Part shown: piece by piece, positions 1 through 5,553 of the stretch | Position numbering within the stretch: the stretch's first letter is position 1 | Layout: each line of letters begins with the position of its first letter | DNA from: DASVXQ01 sp046727955 | Lineage (GTDB): Bacteria; Actinomycetota; CALGFH01 | Length of the DNA stretch: 19,989 bases | Direction: 5' to 3' | Assembly (NCBI GenBank): GCA_046727955.1 | Contig: JBKPDO010000002.1 | Coordinates: forward strand, 1 to 19,989 | Made by a program: the position numbers and the translations under genes | The notes under the pieces: model-generated | Databases searched by the model: none | Told to the model about the DNA's origin: nothing | The model's input: only the letters and a program-made list of their open reading frames with translations

Positions 1-2
1 GC

Positions 3-110
3 GAGGGCACCGGGCCACCCTGGTTTCGTCTGGGTGGCCGCCATGCCGGCGCCGTGCGCTACCGCAGGGATGAGCTGCTCCAGTGGCTCGAGGAGCAGCG
101 CGGCGGCTGA
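3..110 (+). CDS. C-terminal part of excisionase-type helix-turn-helix protein (cut by window edge)
   Basis: Frame 3 is open from the window edge to TGA at 108-110 and encodes 35 residues ending in VRYRRDELLQWLEEQRGG. The pattern of a Pro-Pro-Trp-Phe/Arg-Leu-Gly-Gly-Arg stretch, then a VRYRRDEL turn and a final WLEE helix, is that of the MerR/excisionase-like HTH domain found in small DNA-binding proteins, where the wing is followed by a recognition of 'R(R/S)DL..WL'. The N-terminal part lies outside the window, so whether this is a stand-alone excisionase or the end of a longer regulator cannot be told. It points away from the leftward genes that follow. Confidence 0.6.
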   Translation, partial: EGTGPPWFRLGGRHAGAVRYRRDELLQWLEEQRGG

Positions 111-133
111 TTCGGCTGCTAGAAGACTTGTCT

Positions 134-147
134 CTCGTCTAGACGAG
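134..147. repeat. 14-base perfect palindrome between convergent stops
   Basis: CTCGTCTAGACGAG reads the same on both strands and overlaps the stop codon of the small leftward ORF (139-141), 24 bases after the HTH gene stop. It could act as a weak bidirectional terminator or a protein site. There is no T-tract and no natural loop, so the terminator reading is tentative. Confidence 0.35.
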
Positions 148-246
148 CGTGCCCACCTGCACGAGCCCGAGCAGCACCAGGAAGAGCACGACGAGGATCA
201 GCAGGAACGGCAGGGTCAGCGGCGGAACCATCGGCGAGCGGCGCAT
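139..246 (-). CDS. Predicted 35-residue single-helix membrane peptide
   Basis: ATG at 246 opens a 35-codon frame ending at TAG 139-141. After a short basic N-terminus (MRRSPMVPP) it encodes one continuous hydrophobic run rich in Leu, Val, Ile and Phe (PFLLILVVLFLVLLG), followed by a short polar end VQVGTLV. This is the profile of a one-pass membrane microprotein with the N-terminus inside. I do not recognise a named family. It is convergent with the HTH gene and lies downstream of the VOC gene on the same strand (105-base gap), so it could be the last cistron of that leftward group. Support is composition and hydrophobicity only. Confidence 0.45.
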   Translation of the reverse strand: MRRSPMVPPLTLPFLLILVVLFLVLLGLVQVGTLV

Positions 247-351
247 GCCCCAAGCGTAGCGGTGCCGCCGAGGCCAGGCCCGGGACAGGTTCAGGGCGGG
301 ACACCAGGATCGGGCTCCTCGGACTCGTCAGGGTGGGCGCAGGCGCCCGCC

Positions 352-753
352 TCACTCGCGGTGGCGCAGAGGATGGTCCTCCGGGACCTCGACCACGCAG
401 ATGCGCACGCCGTCCGGGTCGGCGATCCACATCTCCTCGAGGCCCCATGGCATCCGCTCGGGCTCGCGGACGATACGCACGCCTCGCTCCGCTAGCTCGC
501 GGCGGGTCGCGGCGAGGTCGCGGACCTGCAGCCACAGCGCCATCGCCTCGCCGGGCGGGTCGCCGGACTGCCCGGACAGCTCCAGGAACCCACTGCCGAG
601 GAAGAACACCGTGCCGCGCTCCGGCCCGCTGCCGAACTCCCGGTAGATCGCCAGCCCCAGGGCGTCCTGATAGAACGCGCGGCTGCGCTCCAGGTCCGCC
701 GGCTGCAGCAGCACCCGGCTGCTCAGTACCTCCATGCCCTTATCATCGACCAT
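352..753 (-). CDS. VOC-superfamily (glyoxalase/bleomycin-resistance-like) protein
   Basis: The 133-residue product has the single-module length and fold signature of vicinal-oxygen-chelate proteins. It opens with LQPADLERSRAFYQDALGL (first beta-alpha-beta unit), carries GTVFFLGSGFLELS in the middle, and ends with RMPWGLEEMWIADPDGVRICVVEV, where the Asp-Pro-Asp-Gly and following Glu are typical of the last metal-binding strand. Such proteins dimerise and are dioxygenases, isomerases, lyases or drug-binding proteins; the substrate cannot be read here. The start at 753 is preferred because GGGGAG lies nine bases upstream; an in-frame ATG at 735 is the alternative. It starts 33 bases after the PIN toxin gene and may be cotranscribed with it. 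Confidence 0.85.
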   Translation of the reverse strand: MVDDKGMEVLSSRVLLQPADLERSRAFYQDALGLAIYREFGSGPERGTVFFLGSGFLELSGQSGDPPGEAMALWLQVRDLAATRRELAERGVRIVREPERMPWGLEEMWIADPDGVRICVVEVPEDHPLRHRE

Positions 754-786
754 CCCACCAGTCTCCCCGGCCTGACGCGAGGGAAG

Positions 787-1209
787 TCAGGGACCGTCGG
801 CAGGCAGCAGCGTGAAGGCCTTACCCCAGAGTGGGCGGATACTGCGGAAATGCCGCTCGTCCAAGGTGAGGATACGGGTCGTCCGCGACCTGGCCGCGAT
901 GACGGCGAGCGACGCATCTGCCAGGCCGATCTGGAGGCTTCCGTAGCGCTCGATCAGCCCTGCTGCGTCAGCGACGTCCTCCGCGAGGAAGGTGACGAGC
1001 TCATAGGCACCCTCGGCCACTTCGCGCAAGAGTGCGGCCTCGGCCTGTGGACCGACCCTGGTCAACACCAGATAGTCCAGCTCGGCCAGCACGAACGGCG
1101 AAAGCAGGAATGGGCCCCGATCGGACTGGAGCGCGCGGCGGGCCGGCTCGTGATACCGCTGGTCGGCATCGAGCGCGGCGAGGAGACCGCTGGTGTCGAG
1201 GACGATCAC
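787..1209 (-). CDS. vapC: PIN-domain ribonuclease toxin, VapC type
   Basis: The 140-residue protein opens with VIVLDTSGLLAAL, the classic PIN first strand with Asp5. The other acidic metal ligands are visible: Glu43 in VLAELDYLV, Asp98 in IGLADASLAVIA and Asp117 in LTLDERHF. VapC toxins are Mg-dependent endoribonucleases that cleave tRNA or rRNA and are held inactive by the cognate VapB. The GTG start at 1209 overlaps the antitoxin TGA in a GTGA junction, so translation is coupled to the antitoxin. A longer frame upstream exists but runs through the antitoxin gene out of phase, so the GTG start is clear. All catalytic residues are intact, so the toxin should be active. Confidence 0.9.
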   Translation of the reverse strand: MIVLDTSGLLAALDADQRYHEPARRALQSDRGPFLLSPFVLAELDYLVLTRVGPQAEAALLREVAEGAYELVTFLAEDVADAAGLIERYGSLQIGLADASLAVIAARSRTTRILTLDERHFRSIRPLWGKAFTLLPADGP

Positions 1210-1424
1210 TCGCCGAAGCCCGCGAGGGCATCGTCCACGCGCTCGGCGAGCGTCGGGTCGCCGCTTCGAAACAGCGGCAGCGTGGGTCGTGGCGCCGGCT
1301 CCGCGGACAGCAGCCGTTCGATGGCCGCACGGATGAGTGCCGCCTCTGGCTCCCCACGGCTCTGCGCAACTTGGGCCAGGCGCCGCTTCAGGGCCTCGGG
1401 TAGATAGACCGTCGTCTTTTGCAT
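1206..1424 (-). CDS. vapB: Ribbon-helix-helix antitoxin, VapB type
   Basis: The 72-residue protein begins MQKTTVYLPEALKRRLAQVA, the basic beta strand plus first helix of the CopG/Arc ribbon-helix-helix fold, followed by GEPEAALIRAAIERLL as the second helix. The C-terminal tail (FRSGDPTLAERVDDALAGFGE) is acidic and would wrap the toxin. The N-terminal part should dimerise, bind the operator and autorepress. The gene immediately precedes and overlaps vapC. No Shine-Dalgarno sequence precedes the ATG; instead TACCAT ends six bases upstream, which suggests a leaderless transcript. A longer in-frame extension upstream has no family resemblance and was not used. Confidence 0.88.
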   Translation of the reverse strand: MQKTTVYLPEALKRRLAQVAQSRGEPEAALIRAAIERLLSAEPAPRPTLPLFRSGDPTLAERVDDALAGFGE

Positions 1425-1425
1425 C

Positions 1426-1446
1426 CACGTATGGTAGCACGTATGG
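1426..1446 (-). promoter_or_regulatory. Probable vapB operator and leaderless promoter
   Basis: CACGTATGG (plus-strand reading) occurs twice, at 1426-1434 and 1438-1446, a 12-base period, directly upstream of the vapB ATG. On the coding strand TACCAT fits the actinobacterial -10 pattern TAnnnT and ends six bases before the ATG. Repeats of this spacing suit two RHH dimers on one face of the helix. No convincing -35 was found. Confidence 0.45.
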
Positions 1447-1504
1447 CAGGACCAGGTTCGGCGACGGACCCGTCCATGCCTCACCGAGGATGCCATCACG
1501 GTGG

Positions 1505-1618
1505 TCACTGCAAGCAGAACTCGTTGCCCTGCGGGTCCTGCATCACCACCCAGTACTGGTCGGGCTCGTCGTACGCGCGGGCCCGCGTGGCGCCGGCTCC
1601 GACCAGGCGCTCGGCCAT
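1505..1618 (-). pseudogene. Remnant of a VOC/glyoxalase-like C-terminal domain
   Basis: A 37-codon frame encodes MAERLVGAGATRARAYDEPD followed by QYWVVMQDPQGNEFCLQ. The second half is the characteristic last strand pair of the glyoxalase-like domain (W-V-V-M-x-D-P-x-G-N-E-F-C), with the terminal Glu metal ligand kept. Full proteins of this type are usually over 110 residues, so about two thirds are missing, and the upstream sequence does not continue the family in any frame. The gene is best read as a truncated copy. The ATG may allow translation, but a lone half-module would not fold into the usual site. Confidence 0.55.
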
Positions 1619-1680
1619 TGAACCCTCCCTGCTCGCTCCGGCCAGCTGCCGTCGATCTTGCCGCGCTTCCCGACAGCCGG

Positions 1681-1829
1681 ACGCAATCGTCGGCTCGCGG
1701 ACGCAACCAGGCCTCGCGCAAGATCACGACCTCCGCACTGACTCGCGAGGCGATCGAGGCGCACCTGGGCCAACACCTCCTGCCCGCCACAGGCGCCGGC
1801 CATACTGGCCGCGATGATGCCTCCGATAT
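1681..1829 (+). pseudogene. Possible relic of a ribbon-helix-helix antitoxin
   Basis: In one rightward frame the sequence reads SALTREAIEAHLGQHLLPAT and then GAGHTGRDDASDMD. This resembles the second helix and acidic tail of RHH antitoxins (xREAxxAxL, then GxGxSGRxDxSE). The N-terminal strand is not intact, no start with a ribosome site is seen, and no PIN gene follows; the exporter stop lies at 1836. The likeness is by eye and over a short stretch, so this is a weak call. Confidence 0.2.
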
Positions 1830-1835
1830 GGACCC

Positions 1836-2705
1836 TCAGTCCAGCGGAGCGCGGCGGTCGGCCCACGCCGCACCGGCGCTGGCGACGGAGACCAGCACGA
1901 TCGCGACGATCTCCCGGGGACGCAGGGCCTCGCCGAGCACGACCAGCCCGGCCAGCGCCCCCACGGCGGGCTCCAGGCTCATGAGCACGCCGAACACGCG
2001 CGCCGGCAGGCGGCGGAGCGCCTCGATCTCCAGCGAATACGGGATCGCGGCCGAGAGCAGCCCGACGCCGGCCCCGGCCATCAGGACCTGCCACTCACCG
2101 AGTGCGGCGCCCGCCTGCGCCACGCCGAGCGGAGCCGCCAGCACGGCGCCGACCGCCGTCGCCAGCGCCAGCCCGTCCGGCCCGGCGAAGGCACGCCCGA
2201 CCCGCTGGCCGAGCAGGATGTACGCGGCCCAGAAGACACCGGCGCAACCGGCCAGACCCAGCCCGACAGGGTTCAGCGCGCCGCCGCCGACGCGGGTGAG
2301 CAGCACCACCCCGGTCGCCCCGAGCACGACCCAGACCAGGTCGAGACGCCGCCGCGACCCGGCCACCGCCACCGCCAGCGGCCCGGCGAACTCGACCGTC
2401 ACGGCCACCCCGATGGGGATGCGGTCGATCGCCGAATAAAATAACGAGTTCATCGCGGCCAGGGCTGCCCCGAATGCGGCCACCAGCACAAGCTGCTGCC
2501 GGCTGCGGCCGCCGGGCCGGGGGCGGGCGAGCGCGAGCAGCACGAGCGCGCCGACGCCGAGCCGCAGCAGCACCATGCCGAGAGGCCCGGCCCGATCGAA
2601 CAGCGCCTTCGCCAGCGCCGAGCCGAGCTGGACAGAGCCGATCGCCCCAAGCACCAGCACGGGAGACGGCAGGCGAGCGACGGCCCTGGTCTGCTGGCGG
2701 ATCAT
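1836..2705 (-). CDS. EamA-family inner-membrane transporter, RhtA-like (amino-acid/metabolite exporter)
   Basis: The 289-residue product is almost entirely hydrophobic, with about ten predicted helices in two EamA repeats. Recognisable RhtA-type stretches are LFYSAIDRIPIGVAVTVEFA at the end of the first repeat and AIPYSLEIEALRRLPARVFG with VLMSLEPAVGALAGLVVLGE in the second. RhtA of E. coli exports threonine and homoserine; related proteins export other small metabolites. The ATG at 2705 starts just before the first helix; an upstream in-frame ATG at 2732 adds nine unlikely residues. There is no ribosome site, but TACCGT ends six bases before the ATG, again suggesting a leaderless start. The gene is divergent from the imine-reductase/dehydratase operon, consistent with a shared amino-acid theme. 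Confidence 0.85.
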   Translation of the reverse strand: MIRQQTRAVARLPSPVLVLGAIGSVQLGSALAKALFDRAGPLGMVLLRLGVGALVLLALARPRPGGRSRQQLVLVAAFGAALAAMNSLFYSAIDRIPIGVAVTVEFAGPLAVAVAGSRRRLDLVWVVLGATGVVLLTRVGGGALNPVGLGLAGCAGVFWAAYILLGQRVGRAFAGPDGLALATAVGAVLAAPLGVAQAGAALGEWQVLMAGAGVGLLSAAIPYSLEIEALRRLPARVFGVLMSLEPAVGALAGLVVLGEALRPREIVAIVLVSVASAGAAWADRRAPLD

Positions 2706-2768
2706 GGCGCGACGGTACGCTAGGCAACCCAAGGGCGGCGAAGGCGGTGAGGGTCGGCGGAGGCTGCG

Positions 2769-2797
2769 GTGACCGGGGAGGCGTGGCCGTGTAAGGT
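2769..2797 (+). promoter_or_regulatory. Candidate promoter for the reductase/dehydratase operon
   Basis: GTGACC at 2769-2774 and TAAGGT at 2792-2797 are separated by 17 bases and resemble a housekeeping -35/-10 pair (TAnnnT in the -10). The predicted transcript would carry a leader of about 160 bases containing both hairpins below. Short motif evidence only. Confidence 0.3.
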
Positions 2798-2828
2798 GCA
2801 GTCAAGCTGTTCGCGCCTTCCGCTCTGG

Positions 2829-2856
2829 CGACTAGCCCGCCGAGGCGGGCTAGTCG
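2829..2856 (+). promoter_or_regulatory. Strong 13-base-pair hairpin in the operon leader
   Basis: CGACTAGCCCGCC at 2829-2841 pairs perfectly with 2844-2856. An outer GTGCA (2796-2800) can pair with TGCAC (2857-2861). The hairpin sits in a divergent gap, with no gene ending into it, and has no T-tract, so it is more likely a leader structure or attenuator than an ordinary terminator. Confidence 0.5.
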
Positions 2857-2912
2857 TGCACGAATGAGTCAACTTCTAAGCTATGGGCGAAGCCCTTACC
2901 GCTTGGGGGGTC

Positions 2913-2936
2913 TGCGGGGGGCCCAGGCCCCCCGCA
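2913..2936 (+). promoter_or_regulatory. Second leader hairpin just before the ribosome site
   Basis: TGCGGGGGGCC (2913-2923) pairs perfectly with GGCCCCCCGCA (2926-2936). It ends eleven bases before the GAGGAG ribosome site at 2947-2952. CTAGTC at 2937-2942 repeats the 3' end of the first hairpin, so GACTAG at 2830-2835 has two possible partners. Confidence 0.45.
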
Positions 2937-2963
2937 CTAGTCCTCCGAGGAGCGATCTCGGCC

Positions 2964-3941
2964 ATGCTGGTCATCGACGCCGCCGCGGTGCGGGAGCTCT
3001 TCCCCATGACCGCGGCGATCGAGGAGATGCGCGAGGCGCTGATGCGCTATAGCGCCCACAGGATCGTCCAGCCCCTGCGCGCGGTGGTCCACGCACCGGA
3101 TGGACCAGGCCTGCTCGTGGCGATGCCCGCCTGGGCAGGTGCCGACCGCGGCTTCGGCATCAAGACCATCACCATCAACCCCGCCAACCCGGCGCGGGGC
3201 CTCGATACCCATCAGGGCACGGTGACCATGTTCGATCTCGAGACCGGGGTGCCCAACGCCGTGCTGGACGCCAGCGCCATCACCGAGATCCGCACCGCCG
3301 CCGTCTCCGCGGTGGCCACCGAGGCGCTCGCCGGGCCTGACGCCGGCGACCTCGCCGTGCTCGGCTCCGGCACGCAGGCGCGCAGTCATCTGGAGGCGAT
3401 GGCCGCGCTGCGGCCGCTGCGCCGTGTCCGGGTGTGGAGCCGCAGCCGCGACCACGCCGAGAGCCTGGCTGCTTGGGCGGGCGCCCGCTTCGGGCCGCTC
3501 GTCGAGGTGACCGGCTCGGTGGCCGAGGCACTGCACGGCGCCGACCTGGTCTGCACCACGCTCGCCTGCGTCGAGCCCGTGGTCTTCGCGGAGATGCTCA
3601 CGCCCGGCGTCCACCTGAACGCGGTCGGGGCCTGCCTGCCGAGTACCCGGGAGCTCGACACCAAGGCGGTGGCCGCCGCCACCGTGTTCGCCGACAGCCG
3701 CGAGTCGGCCCTGGCCGAGGCCGGCGACCTGGTCATCCCCATCCGCGCCGGCGACCTCGATGAAGACCACCTCGTCGCCGAAGTTGGCGAGGTGCTGCTC
3801 GACCGGCACCCCGGCCGCAGCCGGCCCGACGAGATCACCATGTTCAAGTCGCTCGGCCTGGCGATCGAGGACGTGATCGCCGGCGCCTACATCGAGCGCC
3901 AGGCGCGCTCGCGTGGCCTCGGCACCCAGGCCAGCCTGTGA
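2964..3941 (+). CDS. Ornithine cyclodeaminase / mu-crystallin family imine reductase
   Basis: The 325-residue protein starts MLVIDAAAVRELFPMTAAIE, the usual family N-terminus. Lys67 in FGIKTIT and Arg110-Thr111 in ITEIRTAAVSAVA match the substrate pocket, GLDTHQGTVTMFDLETG is the conserved central strand pair, and LAVLGSGTQARSHLEA (GSGTQA at 134-139) is the Rossmann NAD(P) loop. Members deaminate ornithine to proline or reduce cyclic or linear imines (ketimines, iminosuccinate, EutC-type products). The ATG at 2964 is chosen over an upstream frame start at 2883 because of family alignment and GAGGAG eleven bases upstream. The stop overlaps the start of the PLP dehydratase gene, so the two are translationally coupled. 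The exact substrate is not readable. Confidence 0.88.
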   Translation: MLVIDAAAVRELFPMTAAIEEMREALMRYSAHRIVQPLRAVVHAPDGPGLLVAMPAWAGADRGFGIKTITINPANPARGLDTHQGTVTMFDLETGVPNAVLDASAITEIRTAAVSAVATEALAGPDAGDLAVLGSGTQARSHLEAMAALRPLRRVRVWSRSRDHAESLAAWAGARFGPLVEVTGSVAEALHGADLVCTTLACVEPVVFAEMLTPGVHLNAVGACLPSTRELDTKAVAAATVFADSRESALAEAGDLVIPIRAGDLDEDHLVAEVGEVLLDRHPGRSRPDEITMFKSLGLAIEDVIAGAYIERQARSRGLGTQASL

Positions 3942-4894
3942 GGACGATGGAGGCCCCCTCCCTCGAGCGCGTGCGCGCCGCGCGCGCCCGCACCGCCGGC
4001 ATCGTCCGGCGCACGCCGACCCTGCCACTGCGGTGGGGCGGCCGCACGCTGTGGCTCAAGCTCGAGGTCCTGCAGCCGATCGCCTCGTTCAAGCTACGCG
4101 GCGCCTCGGCGGCGGTGACCGCCGCGCCGGCGCGGGCGACCAGCCAGGGCCTGCTCACCGCCTCCGCCGGCAACATGGCGCAGGGCGCCGCCTGGATGGC
4201 GCGGCACCTGGGCGTGCCGTGCTCGGTCGTCGTGCCTGACACGGCGCCCGCCGCCAAGCTGGAGCGCATCGCCGAGCTCGGCGGCGACGTCATCCCGGTC
4301 AGCTTCGACCGCTGGTGGCAGACGTTCGTGGACCGCTCCTACCCGGGACTCGAGGACCGCTTCTTCGTCCACCCCTTCCTGGACACCGAGGTCATGGCCG
4401 GCAACGGCGTGATCGCCTGCGAGCTGGCCGAGGACGTGCCCGCCGAGGCCGACACCGTGCTGGTGCCATGGGGAGGCGGCGGGCTGGCCTGCGGCATCGC
4501 CGCGGCGCTGCGGGCGCTACGGCCCGCGGCCCGCGTCTTCGCGGTCGAGGTCGAGGGCGCCGCCCCGCTGGCCGCCTCGCTGGCCGCCGGCAGGGTGGTG
4601 TCCATCGACTACCGGCCGTCGTTCGTGGACGGGATCGGCGCCAAGACAGTGTTCCCGGAGATGCTGGTGCTGGCGCGACAGCTCCTGGCCGGCTCGCTGG
4701 TGGTGCCGGTGGCGGCCGTGGCGGTCGCCGTGCGCCGCCTGGCCGAGGGCGCGCGGGTGGTCGCGGAGGGCGCCGGCGCTGCCGCGGTCGCCGCCGCGGA
4801 CCTGGTCGACGGCGGCCAGGTCGCCTGCATCGTCTCCGGCGGTAACATCGACAGCGCCAAGCTCGCCAAGATCCTGGAGGGCGGGGTGCCATGA
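3938..4894 (+). CDS. Threonine-dehydratase-like PLP enzyme (fold type II)
   Basis: The 318-residue product has the serine/threonine dehydratase core: the PLP-binding lysine Lys52 in PIASFKLRGA, SAGNMAQGAAWMARHLG at 76 onward, the Gly loop PWGGGGLACG that holds the PLP phosphate, and SGGNIDS near the C-terminus. The common SxGNHxQG motif has Met in place of His. At about 318 residues it lacks a C-terminal ACT regulatory domain, so it resembles catabolic dehydratases, serine racemases or EutB-like enzymes rather than biosynthetic IlvA. GTG at 3938 overlaps the previous stop (GTGA); ATG at 3947 is the alternative start. Pairing with an imine reductase suggests the dehydratase makes an enamine/imine that the partner reduces; that step is inferred. 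Confidence 0.85.
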   Translation: MRTMEAPSLERVRAARARTAGIVRRTPTLPLRWGGRTLWLKLEVLQPIASFKLRGASAAVTAAPARATSQGLLTASAGNMAQGAAWMARHLGVPCSVVVPDTAPAAKLERIAELGGDVIPVSFDRWWQTFVDRSYPGLEDRFFVHPFLDTEVMAGNGVIACELAEDVPAEADTVLVPWGGGGLACGIAAALRALRPAARVFAVEVEGAAPLAASLAAGRVVSIDYRPSFVDGIGAKTVFPEMLVLARQLLAGSLVVPVAAVAVAVRRLAEGARVVAEGAGAAAVAAADLVDGGQVACIVSGGNIDSAKLAKILEGGVP

Positions 4895-4948
4895 GGACCC
4901 CCCACGCCGGGGCCGTGAGGGCCGTGAGGGCCGCACCGGTGCCATGAG
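4885..4948. repeat. Short direct repeats after the dehydratase gene
   Basis: GGTGCCATGAG occurs at 4885-4895, across the dehydratase stop, and again at 4938-4948. Between them GGCCGTGAGG is repeated in tandem (4911-4930). The arrangement looks like local duplication. No credible gene occupies 4895-5068. Confidence 0.4.
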
Positions 4949-5068
4949 AGCCACGCGGGGCTCCGCCGGGCGAGCTGGCCGGCCAGGTCGACGAGCTGGC
5001 GGACGCTCCCCCACCCGCCCTCGCCGTCCGGCTCGAGACGCGCTTCGCCAGGGTCGCCTCAGGGTGGC

Positions 5069-5446
5069 ATGGGCTCCTGCACCACCAATTCTCTTGGCTA
5101 CTGCACCGTGCCGCATAGCCTCGGCGCGGTCCCTACCGAGATCCAGGTGACTGGCCGTTCGCCGATCGGCGGAACGTACACTCTCGGTCAGATGCTCGCG
5201 GACACCCCGACAGGATCGTCGTTCAGGGTCCGCGCGATCTCAGCTTCAGGGAATCCAATCGCCAATCAGGCCATCACGTTCTGGTGGCACGTCTGGGCCA
5301 GCGGGACCACCACGACCACCACGACCGGGCCTCCCACCACGACCACCGTGCCATCTAGCACGACCGAGCCACCCACCACGGCCACGACCACGGCACCCCC
5401 CACGACCGCGCCGACTCATACGACCGCGACAACTACACCCGGCTGA
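5069..5446 (+). CDS. Orphan beta-domain fragment with Thr/Pro-rich tail
   Basis: This 125-residue ORF opens MGSCTTNSLGYCTVPHSLG and continues with VPTEIQVTGRSPIGG, SSFRVRAISASGNPIANQ and ITFWWHVW. By recollection this resembles C-terminal beta-sandwich (H-type-lectin-like) domains at the ends of actinobacterial secreted proteins and phage tail proteins. About 45 residues of Thr/Pro-rich tail follow, as in surface linkers. Two cysteines near the start could form a disulfide. There is no signal peptide, no strong ribosome site and no domain before it, so it looks like the broken end of a larger secreted or phage protein. Codons such as TCT, CTT, TCA, CCA and AAT are unusual for the neighbours, suggesting transfer. 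Function unknown. Confidence 0.5.
   Translation: MGSCTTNSLGYCTVPHSLGAVPTEIQVTGRSPIGGTYTLGQMLADTPTGSSFRVRAISASGNPIANQAITFWWHVWASGTTTTTTTGPPTTTTVPSSTTEPPTTATTTAPPTTAPTHTTATTTPG
5309..5440. repeat. Low-complexity ACC/ACG tract encoding the Thr/Pro tail
   Basis: The tail of the orphan ORF is built from short repeats of ACGACC, CCACCACGACC and related units. Slippage here would change tail length without breaking the frame when it occurs in multiples of three. Confidence 0.6.
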
Positions 5447-5471
5447 CCCGCCTGATCAGCCACGGGCCAAC

Positions 5472-5499
5472 AGGGCGCGGTGGCGAGGGCGCGGTGGCG
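5472..5499. repeat. 14-base tandem duplication between convergent genes
   Basis: AGGGCGCGGTGGCG is present twice head to tail between the orphan ORF and the end of cobT. No terminator hairpin is obvious in the 5447-5553 gap. Confidence 0.4.
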
Positions 5500-5553
5500 C
5501 GCCAGGGCGGCGAGCAAGGTGGTCACGTGCCAATGCGTTGGCGGCCCGGCCGC

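Noticed and set aside
2796..2861. tRNA-like gene in the leader
   Set aside because: No T-loop, anticodon arm or CCA-end pattern; it is better explained as a leader hairpin.
2883..2963. N-terminal extension of the imine reductase from 2883
   Set aside because: The extra residues do not fit the family and would translate through the G-rich hairpin; the ATG at 2964 has a ribosome site and matches the usual N-terminus.
4948..5119. Open frame reading GELAGQVDELADAPPPALAV and onward before the orphan ORF
   Set aside because: It has no start codon, no family resemblance and overlaps the better ORF in another frame. It may be a gene scrap but cannot be supported.
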